Made by a program: the position numbers and the translations under genes
NCBI GenBank assembly: GCA_903856555.1
Contig: CAIOCC010000210.1
Coordinates: 1-5,524 of the forward strand
Reading direction: 5' to 3'
Length of the DNA: 5,524 bases
Source of the DNA: an uncultured Bacteroidota bacterium
GTDB lineage: Bacteria > Bacteroidota > Bacteroidia > UBA7662
The notes under the pieces: generated by a model
Told to the model about the DNA's origin: nothing
Database searches by the model: none
What the model saw: only the letters and a program-made list of their open reading frames with translations
Shown here: piece by piece, positions 1 to 4,667 of the stretch
Position numbering within the stretch: position 1 is the stretch's first letter
How the letters are laid out: each line of letters begins with the position of its first letter

Positions 1-323
1 CGATCGGCTCGCACCCGGATGGCTTCACTTTCGGTGGAGCTTAAACCCGATACCAACGCGGCCGCCGAAAGGCCTTGACGATTCAACCGACTCACTTGAT
101 CCTTCATCAAGGCAATCAGCGGGGATACCACCAGGCACAATCCGTCCATCGCCAAAGCGGGGACTTGGTAACACAAAGATTTTCCTCCGCCGGTTGGCAG
201 CAGGGCCAGGGTATCTTGGCCCTCAAGAATCGAAGCAACCACCGCTTCTTGACCCGGTTTGAAGGCGTCAAAGCCCCAGTACCGATGCAGCAGTTCCTTC
301 GCGACTTCGATGGAATCAGCCAT
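1..323 (-). CDS. recQ: RecQ-family ATP-dependent DNA helicase, N-terminal part (cut by window edge)
   Basis: Superfamily 2 helicase that unwinds DNA 3'-to-5' during recombination and repair; cytoplasmic. My reverse-strand translation gives 107 codons from ATG at 323 and stays open to the window edge. Visible motifs are RecQ-specific in order and spacing: motif 0 FKPGQE (residues 21-26), whose Gln contacts adenine in the family; Walker A/motif I TGGGKS (44-49) inside LLPTGGGKSLCYQVPAL; motif Ia SPLIALMKDQV (67-77). The DEAH box, RecQ zinc-binding and any HRDC domain lie outside the window, so overall length and intactness cannot be judged. The start is supported by the usual short lead (about 20 residues) before motif 0. 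Its first 8 bases overlap the end of the ABC ATPase gene, which suggests translational coupling at the end of a gyrB-ABC-recQ transcript. Identity as a RecQ-family helicase is near certain; which paralogue it is cannot be told. Confidence 0.95.
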   Translation of the reverse strand, partial: MADSIEVAKELLHRYWGFDAFKPGQEAVVASILEGQDTLALLPTGGGKSLCYQVPALAMDGLCLVVSPLIALMKDQVSRLNRQGLSAAALVSGLSSTESEAIRVRAD

Positions 324-984
324 TCGGATCCACTTCGGTGATGTGCCCGTCGCGGAGTTGCAGGACGCGGTCCGCTTGACGGGCCAAGGGTAGGCTGTGG
401 GTGACCACCAAAAAGGTTTGTCCGTTGCGGTCTCGCAGTTCACGAAAGAGGCGATGCAATTCTTCGGCCTGTTGCTGGTCCAAGTTCCCGGATGGTTCAT
501 CGGCCATGATCAGATCAGGTCGGTTCATCAAAGCCCTGGCCACCGCAAATCGCTGTTGCTCACCACCGGATAATTCCGAAGGTCGATGACTCAAGCGTTC
601 CGCGACGCCCAATTGTTCGGCTAATTCGAGGGCTCTGGCTTGGGCCTTTTTGGAATCCATTCCAGCAATGAGAGCCGGCATGAGGAGGTTTTCCTCGGCG
701 GTAAATTCCGGGAGCAGCAAGGCCTGTTGAAAAACGAAACCCAATCGGCGGTTCCGAAAATCCGCGAGGCGGTTGCCGCTCAGGGTATGGATCAAGACAC
801 CGTCCCATTCAATTTGACCCGAATCAGCCGGCTGCAATCCTCCTAACACATGAAGCAGGGTGCTTTTGCCGGCCCCCGATGGACCTACCACCGCCACCAA
901 TTCCCCGCGTTGTATTTCAAAAGAAACGGAACGCAGCAGGGCCAGGTTACCGAAGGACTTGCATAATTGGCGAACCCTGACCAT
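316..984 (-). CDS. LolD/MacB-type ABC transporter ATP-binding protein
   Basis: Cytoplasmic nucleotide-binding subunit (222 aa, full length for the family) that would power a membrane permease not encoded in the window. All ABC motifs are present: Walker A GPSGAGKS (34-41), Q-loop Gln86 in GFVFQ, signature LSGGEQQ (138-144), Walker B LIMADEP (158-164) with catalytic Glu163, D-loop NLD (167-169), and H-loop His196 in VVTH. The segment at 87-105 with LLPEFTAEEN and LMPALI is the pattern typical of LolD, the ATPase of the lipoprotein-release LolCDE system; MacB and FtsE relatives share the same core. A LolD-like role is therefore inferred, and I give no symbol. ATG at 984 is 13 bases after the gyrB stop and has no Shine-Dalgarno sequence, as is usual in Bacteroidota. 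The 3' end overlaps recQ by 8 bases (316-323). It probably lies in a gyrB-ABC-recQ operon, but nothing in the sequence links its function to DNA metabolism. Confidence 0.95.
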   Translation of the reverse strand: MVRVRQLCKSFGNLALLRSVSFEIQRGELVAVVGPSGAGKSTLLHVLGGLQPADSGQIEWDGVLIHTLSGNRLADFRNRRLGFVFQQALLLPEFTAEENLLMPALIAGMDSKKAQARALELAEQLGVAERLSHRPSELSGGEQQRFAVARALMNRPDLIMADEPSGNLDQQQAEELHRLFRELRDRNGQTFLVVTHSLPLARQADRVLQLRDGHITEVDPNG

Positions 985-997
985 GAACTATCCGGGT

Positions 998-2947
998 TTA
1001 GACGTCCAGTCGGGCGTAGCGGGCGTTTTGTTCAATAAACTCACGTCGGGGAGGTACTTCATCGCCCATGAGCATCGAGAATACCCGGTCGGCTTCCGCA
1101 GCGCTATCAATCGTCACTCGGCGCAGGGTGCGGGTGTCCGTGTTCATGGTGGTATCCCAGAGTTGCTCCGCGTTCATTTCTCCCAAACCTTTGTATCGTT
1201 GGATGTTAACGGTGCTTTCGGCGGCTCCTTTGGCCAATTCTTTGACGGCGTCCTGACGGTCTTGGTCGTTCCAAGCGTAGCGCTGTTGGGTGCCTTTTTT
1301 GACCAAATAGAGGGGAGGGGTTGCGATGTAGATATGTCCTGATTCAATCAGGGTTTTCATGTACCTAAAAAAGAAGGTAAGAATCAGGGTGGTGATGTGC
1401 GATCCGTCCACATCGGCATCGGTCATGATGATGATTTTGTGGTACCTCAATCGGCTGATGTTAAGGGCTTTTTGGTCCTCTTCGGTGCCGACCGACACAC
1501 CCAATGCCGTGAAGATGTTACGGATTTCTTCGTTCTCGTAAATCTTGTGTTCCATGGCCTTCTCCACGTTCAGGATTTTGCCCCGTAGAGGAAGGATGGC
1601 TTGAAAAGCGCGGTTCCGGCCCTGCTTGGCCGTTCCACCCGCCGAATCTCCTTCGACCAGGAAAATCTCGCAGAGGGAGGCATCCCGTTCGGAGCAGTCA
1701 GCGAGTTTGCCGGGCATGGAATTGCCTGATAACACATTCTTTCGCTGAACCATTTCCCGGGCTTTGCGGGCGGCATGCCTGGCCGTTGCCGCCAGGATGA
1801 CTTTGCTGATAATTTGACGGGCCTCCCGGGGGTTTTCTTCCAGGTAATGGGAAAGGGCCTCCGATACCGCCGAATGAACCGCCCCCATGACCTCGTTGTT
1901 CCCGAGTTTGGTTTTGGTTTGGCCTTCGAATTGAGGTTCGGCCACTTTGACGGAGACCACCGCGGTGAGTCCTTCCCGGAAGTCATCGCCCGCAATATCA
2001 AATTTGAGTTTGCTGGTCAGGCCTTCTTTGTCAGCGTAGGATTTGAGGGTACGGGTCAAGGCCTGGCGAAAGCCGGCAATATGGGTTCCACCTTCGTGGG
2101 TATTGATGTTGTTTACGTAGGAATGGACGTTCTCCGTGAACGAGGTGTTGTATTGCAAGGCGACCTCTACCGGTACGGGCCCTTTGGGGTTTTCGATATA
2201 AATAGGTGCGGCCAAGAGGGATTCCCTGGTTTGGTCCAAATAGGTTACAAATTCTTGCAGACCTCCTTGCGAAAAAAACTCTTCTTGACGGAAGGTTCCG
2301 TCTTCCAAGGTCTGGCGCCGGTCTTCCAAGGACAAGCGGATTCCCTTGTTCAGGTACGCTAATTCTCTTAAACGATTGGCCAAGGTGGCGTAGTGGTACT
2401 CGGTGTGTTGGAAAATCGTCGCATCCGGTTCGAATTCGACGATGGTGCCTCGGTCTTCGGTGGTCCCGATTTCGCGTACGCTGTATTGGGGTTTGCCGCA
2501 GCGGTATTCCTGTTCGTAAACGGTGCCGTTCCGGCGAATTTCGGCCCGCAGGTGGGTGCTCAGGGCGTTGACACAAGACACGCCGACCCCGTGCAATCCC
2601 CCCGATACCTTGTAGGAGTCTTTATCGAACTTGCCCCCGGCGTGCAATACGGTCATGACCACTTCCAGGGCCGAACGCTTTTCCTTGGGGTGCAGATCGG
2701 TTGGAATACCCCGTCCGTTGTCCTGGACCCGGATGCGGTTGCCTTCCAAGATACTGACCTGGATCAGGTTGCAATGACCGGCCAGGGCTTCATCGATCGA
2801 GTTATCGACGACTTCGTAGACCAAGTGATGCAAGCCTTTGACCCCGATGTCCCCGATATACATGGCCGGCCTTTTGCGGACGGCTTCCAGTCCCTCGAGG
2901 ACCTGGATATTTTCGGCAGAGTATTGGTTCGAAGACGATGGAATCAT
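998..2947 (-). CDS. gyrB: DNA gyrase subunit B
   Basis: ATPase subunit of DNA gyrase (A2B2), which introduces negative supercoils. The 649 residues are complete. GHKL ATPase domain: Glu45 (general base), Asn49 (Mg), Asp76, Arg79, Gly80 and Pro82, glycine-rich lid GGLHGVG (116-122), Arg139 and Thr168. By alignment these match the E. coli ATP- and aminocoumarin-contact residues. The transducer domain has the QTK loop (343-345). TOPRIM: EGDSAGG (432-438), PLRGKILNVEKA (453-464) and DADVDGS (510-516) supply the metal-binding acidic residues. The C-terminal core has RYKGLGEMN (584-592). It lacks the roughly 170-residue insert of the 804-residue E. coli protein, as expected outside Proteobacteria. 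ATG 2947 is preferred over in-frame ATG 3004: it leaves 8 residues before the conserved YSAENIQVLEGLE block, and the longer version would translate through a hairpin-T-tract element. ParE is less likely because of the IGDIGVKGLHHLVYEVVDN signature (31-49). It leads the tightly spaced gyrB-ABC-recQ group. Confidence 0.97.
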   Translation of the reverse strand: MIPSSSNQYSAENIQVLEGLEAVRKRPAMYIGDIGVKGLHHLVYEVVDNSIDEALAGHCNLIQVSILEGNRIRVQDNGRGIPTDLHPKEKRSALEVVMTVLHAGGKFDKDSYKVSGGLHGVGVSCVNALSTHLRAEIRRNGTVYEQEYRCGKPQYSVREIGTTEDRGTIVEFEPDATIFQHTEYHYATLANRLRELAYLNKGIRLSLEDRRQTLEDGTFRQEEFFSQGGLQEFVTYLDQTRESLLAAPIYIENPKGPVPVEVALQYNTSFTENVHSYVNNINTHEGGTHIAGFRQALTRTLKSYADKEGLTSKLKFDIAGDDFREGLTAVVSVKVAEPQFEGQTKTKLGNNEVMGAVHSAVSEALSHYLEENPREARQIISKVILAATARHAARKAREMVQRKNVLSGNSMPGKLADCSERDASLCEIFLVEGDSAGGTAKQGRNRAFQAILPLRGKILNVEKAMEHKIYENEEIRNIFTALGVSVGTEEDQKALNISRLRYHKIIIMTDADVDGSHITTLILTFFFRYMKTLIESGHIYIATPPLYLVKKGTQQRYAWNDQDRQDAVKELAKGAAESTVNIQRYKGLGEMNAEQLWDTTMNTDTRTLRRVTIDSAAEADRVFSMLMGDEVPPRREFIEQNARYARLDV

Positions 2948-2977
2948 AGGGGTATGGTGGGGGGCTAAAGAGGAGTC

Positions 2978-2997
2978 AAAAAGCCGGATGACGGCCT
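2978..2997 (-). terminator. Small GC hairpin with T tract between pdhB and gyrB
   Basis: Read on the minus strand, stem GCCG (2992-2995) pairs with CGGC (2983-2986) around a 5-base loop and can be extended by a G-U and an A-U pair. Five T's follow (2978-2982). This is the form of a weak intrinsic terminator, about 55 bases after the pdhB stop and about 30 bases before the gyrB ATG. It could end the pdhB transcript, or act in the gyrB leader if gyrB starts from the -7-like box at 3009-3016. The stem is short, so it may have no function. Confidence 0.35.
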
Positions 2998-3008
2998 GAG
3001 GCATCGCC

Positions 3009-3016
3009 TAAAAATA
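3009..3016 (-). promoter_or_regulatory. Candidate gyrB -7 promoter box (one mismatch)
   Basis: The minus strand reads TATTTTTA, five of six fixed positions of the Bacteroidota -7 consensus TAnnTTTG. It differs by one base from the pdhB box TATTTTTG. Transcription would begin near 3004 and give a leader of about 57 bases that contains the hairpin at 2978-2997. No clear TTG/TTTG -33 element is visible 17-23 bases upstream (only TTTC at a spacing of 23), so this is weak. Readthrough from pdhB is the alternative. Confidence 0.3.
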
Positions 3017-3051
3017 AGGCAAGACCTGGCACTTAGGTTGAAAGAAATCCC

Positions 3052-4035
3052 TTATTTGCGGAGGTACATGACCTCTTTGACGGCACGGACGACTTTGTCA
3101 ACCGAAGGCAGGTAGGCCGCAACCAAGGGCATTGAATACGACATCGGTACATCGGCCCCGTTCACCCGGACCACCGGGGCGTCCAGTTCGTCAAAGGCGT
3201 CTTTCTGAATTCGGTAGGCGATCTCCGAAGAAACCGAGGCAAAAGGCCAGCTTTCATCCACGACCACCATGCGGTGGGTTTTGCGGACGCTTTGGAGCAG
3301 GGTCGCATGGTCCAGCGGGCGGATGCTTCGGAGGTCAATGACTTCGGCGCTGATGCCCTCGGCTTCCAGCGCTTCGGCGGCGGCCAGGACGACTTTCATC
3401 ATTTTGTTGTAAGAAACCAAGGTGACATCCGATCCACTTCGCTTGATATCCGCTAGACCGATAGGGATGAGGTATTCGCCGTCTGGAACCAAGCCCTTGT
3501 CACCGTACATCTGCTCGGATTCCATGAAAATGACAGGATCCTCGTCCCGGATGGCGGATTTGAGGAGGCCCTTGGCATCCGCTGGGTTGCTGGGCGAAAC
3601 GACTTTGAGACCTGGAACATTGGCATACCAGCTTTCGAAAACCTGGGAATGCTGGGCGGCCAAGGAACCAGCCGAGCCCGATGGCCCTCTAAAAACGATG
3701 GGGACCGAAACCTGCCCCCCCGACATATTCAACATTTTGGCGGCGGAATTGACGATTTGGTCAATGGCCACCAGCGAAAAATTAAAGGTCATGAATTCAA
3801 TGACCGGACGCAGTCCGTTCATAGCGGCCCCGACCCCAATCCCGGCAAATCCGAGCTCTGCGATGGGGGTATCAATGACTCTTTTGGCGCCAAATTCATC
3901 CAACAGTCCTTGACTCACCTTGTAGGCTCCGTTGTATTCCGCTACTTCTTCGCCCATGAGAAATACGCGGTCATCCCGCAGCATTTCTTCCCTCAGGGCC
4001 TCCCTTAGGGCCTCTCGATATGCAATTTCCCTCAT
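3052..4035 (-). CDS. pdhB: Pyruvate dehydrogenase E1 component, beta subunit
   Basis: Beta subunit of the alpha2-beta2 thiamine-diphosphate E1 enzyme. Together with E1-alpha it decarboxylates pyruvate and passes the acetyl group to lipoyl-E2 in the pyruvate dehydrogenase complex; cytoplasmic. The 327 residues match the family's usual length of about 325-330. The pyrimidine-binding domain (about 2-178) carries Glu60 in DTPIAELGFAG, equivalent to the Glu that activates the thiamine pyrimidine, then EFMTFNFSL (80-88) and DQIVNSAAK (92-100), and active-site His129 in AAQHSQ. The transketolase C-terminal domain (about 195-315) has VIDLRSIRPLD (232-242) and SWPFASVSSEIA (262-273). The PDH-type FMTFNF and AQHSQ blocks argue against branched-chain oxoacid or acetoin dehydrogenases, though substrate cannot be proved from sequence. 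E1-alpha and E2 are not adjacent, so the complex is encoded at separate loci. ATG 4035 opens directly on the conserved start of the family and lies 19 bases after an exact -7 box. Confidence 0.95.
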   Translation of the reverse strand: MREIAYREALREALREEMLRDDRVFLMGEEVAEYNGAYKVSQGLLDEFGAKRVIDTPIAELGFAGIGVGAAMNGLRPVIEFMTFNFSLVAIDQIVNSAAKMLNMSGGQVSVPIVFRGPSGSAGSLAAQHSQVFESWYANVPGLKVVSPSNPADAKGLLKSAIRDEDPVIFMESEQMYGDKGLVPDGEYLIPIGLADIKRSGSDVTLVSYNKMMKVVLAAAEALEAEGISAEVIDLRSIRPLDHATLLQSVRKTHRMVVVDESWPFASVSSEIAYRIQKDAFDELDAPVVRVNGADVPMSYSMPLVAAYLPSVDKVVRAVKEVMYLRK

Positions 4036-4042
4036 ACTTCGT

Positions 4043-4110
4043 TTTTAAGCGGTGCAAAAATACGCTTTTTTGGACCTTCCTCAGGGTTCTTTTAAGCGGT
4101 TTTTAAGGGT
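4043..4110. repeat. 11-base direct repeat flanking the pdhB promoter, with a degenerate third copy
   Basis: TTTTAAGCGGT occurs at 4043-4053 and again at 4090-4100, 47 bases apart. A shortened copy, TTTTAAGGGT, follows directly at 4101-4110. One full copy would cover the predicted pdhB start site and early leader, and the other would sit just upstream of the -33 element. The arrangement suits an operator pair, but no regulator is identifiable and chance duplication in AT-rich DNA is possible. Confidence 0.4.
4055..4085 (-). promoter_or_regulatory. Candidate pdhB promoter (Bacteroidota type)
   Basis: On the minus strand TATTTTTG (4055-4062) is an exact match to the Bacteroidota -7 consensus TAnnTTTG. 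Nineteen bases upstream is CCTG (4082-4085), which keeps the final TG of the -33 TTTG element. Transcription would start near 4050, giving a leader of about 15 bases rich in A before ATG 4035. Position, exactness and the T-tract-rich DNA just upstream make this the best-supported promoter in the window; the -33 element is only half conserved. Confidence 0.65.
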
Positions 4111-4116
4111 TTTTTT
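4090..4116. promoter_or_regulatory. Helically phased T tracts between the divergent promoters
   Basis: T tracts of 4, 5 and 7 bases lie at 4090-4093, 4100-4104 and 4110-4116. Their centres are about 10.5 to 11 bases apart, close to one helical turn, so the DNA is probably curved. Relative to the predicted pdhB start these A tracts (minus strand) fall at about -40 to -66, where an UP element contacts the RNA polymerase alpha subunit in other bacteria. Curvature and the UP role are inferred. Confidence 0.4.
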
Positions 4117-4147
4117 GAACACAGCGGAAGTTCCTGGGGTACTTTTG
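4114..4147 (+). promoter_or_regulatory. Candidate promoter for the membrane-protein gene (Bacteroidota type)
   Basis: TTTG (4114-4117) is a full match to the -33 element, and TACTTTTG (4140-4147) is an exact -7 box TAnnTTTG. They are separated by 22 bases, at the long end of the accepted range. The predicted start site, about 4151-4153, coincides with the GTG start codon of the plus-strand gene, so the message would be leaderless or the codon is used differently. It points away from the pdhB promoter, with both -33 elements flanking the same T-tract DNA. Confidence 0.5.
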
Positions 4148-4150
4148 AGC

Positions 4151-4642
4151 GTGCGCAAATCGCTTCAAATCCTGATCGCTAGCCTGACCATCTTGCTGGG
4201 CGGGGTGGTGGTTTATTGGGCGGAGCAATACGAGCAATCCCAACGGCTGGCCTGCGTTCGGGTCATCACCCCGGCAGAGTTCCTGACGGAGGGTGTTACC
4301 ATCGGACAAGCAGGTCAAAGTGCCTGTTTGCTATCGCCTGCCCTGCGCTCCCTCACCGATTCGACCGGGGCTCTGCTTGTGAGCCTGGCCCCCGCTGCGT
4401 CAAGCGAAGGGCCCAAGTGGATCGATTGGCTGCCTGTGGATTCCACCCGCTGGGCCCATATCCTTCAATACCGGAGTGGACAGGCCTCCTTTGCCGTAAA
4501 CCTTCAAATGCAAACCCTCGCCAAGACCGTTCGCCAAAGAGGTTTGCACAGGGTCGTTCTCTTGATCCCAGAAGAACATCGTCAGGCTTGGCTGCAAGCT
4601 TTGGGCCGATCCCTCGTTCTAGAGGTATGCCCTTCGCCTTAA
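4151..4642 (+). CDS. Unrecognised single-pass membrane protein, 163 aa
   Basis: I do not recognise this family. From GTG 4151 the protein has a short basic start (Arg2, Lys3), one hydrophobic segment at about residues 5-24, then about 139 soluble residues. This is a signal-anchor layout that would place the C-terminal part in the periplasm. The soluble part has an aromatic stretch with Trp90, Trp93 and Trp101, an amphipathic segment near 118-131, and a beta-strand-like VVLLIP (135-140) followed by a helix near 141-153. Cysteines are Cys35, Cys59 and Cys160. No enzyme motif is visible. Start choice is uncertain: no ATG is available, TTG 4145 is 2 codons earlier, and GTG 4052 would add 33 residues encoded by the promoter DNA. 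It probably precedes the exported DUF7948-type gene on the same transcript (25-base gap). That pairing, the membrane anchor and a promoter at its 5' end support a real gene; the function is unknown. Confidence 0.7.
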   Translation: MRKSLQILIASLTILLGGVVVYWAEQYEQSQRLACVRVITPAEFLTEGVTIGQAGQSACLLSPALRSLTDSTGALLVSLAPAASSEGPKWIDWLPVDSTRWAHILQYRSGQASFAVNLQMQTLAKTVRQRGLHRVVLLIPEEHRQAWLQALGRSLVLEVCPSP

Positions 4643-4647
4643 ATTTG
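4640..4647 (+). promoter_or_regulatory. Candidate -7 box of the exported-protein gene
   Basis: TAAATTTG matches TAnnTTTG exactly and overlaps the TAA stop of the upstream gene. A start site near 4651-4652 would leave a leader of about 16 bases before ATG 4668, very like the pdhB arrangement. The -33 element is poor: only TTC at 4617-4619, spaced by 20 bases. It could give the large gene its own promoter in addition to readthrough. Confidence 0.4.
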
Positions 4648-4667
4648 GTCCTTTCAATCCCTATGTT

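Noticed and set aside
998..2947. Possibility that the topoisomerase gene is parE (topoisomerase IV) rather than gyrB.
   Set aside because: The N-terminal block ending in LHHLVYEVVDN and the overall pattern fit GyrB better, and Bacteroidota ParE proteins usually differ at this block. The two families are close, so a phylogeny would settle it.
1775..2968. Long open frames opposite or out of frame with gyrB (1775-2362 and 2393-2968 plus; 2031-2576 minus).
   Set aside because: They lie wholly within the highly conserved gyrB reading frame and their translations resemble no family; they are shadows of a strongly constrained gene.
2951..2979. E. coli-like TTGACT (2974-2979) and CATACC (2951-2956) spaced 17 bases, on the minus strand before gyrB.
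   Set aside because: The -10 element is poor, transcription would begin at the ATG itself, and the Bacteroidota housekeeping sigma factor uses the TTTG/TAnnTTTG pattern instead.
2948..3004. Upstream in-frame ATG at 3004 giving a 668-residue GyrB.
   Set aside because: The 19 extra residues do not resemble GyrB N termini and would be encoded across the hairpin-T-tract element. ATG 2947 gives the usual short lead before the conserved block.
3006..3020. Inverted repeat GCCT...AGGC with a 7-base AT loop downstream of pdhB.
   Set aside because: Only four base pairs and no following T tract on the minus strand beyond the loop itself; too weak to call a terminator.
4052..4150. GTG at 4052 as start of the plus-strand membrane protein (196 residues).
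   Set aside because: The extra 33 residues are encoded by T-tract promoter DNA overlapping the pdhB promoter, and they would bury the signal-anchor inside the protein. GTG 4151 puts basic residues directly before the membrane segment.
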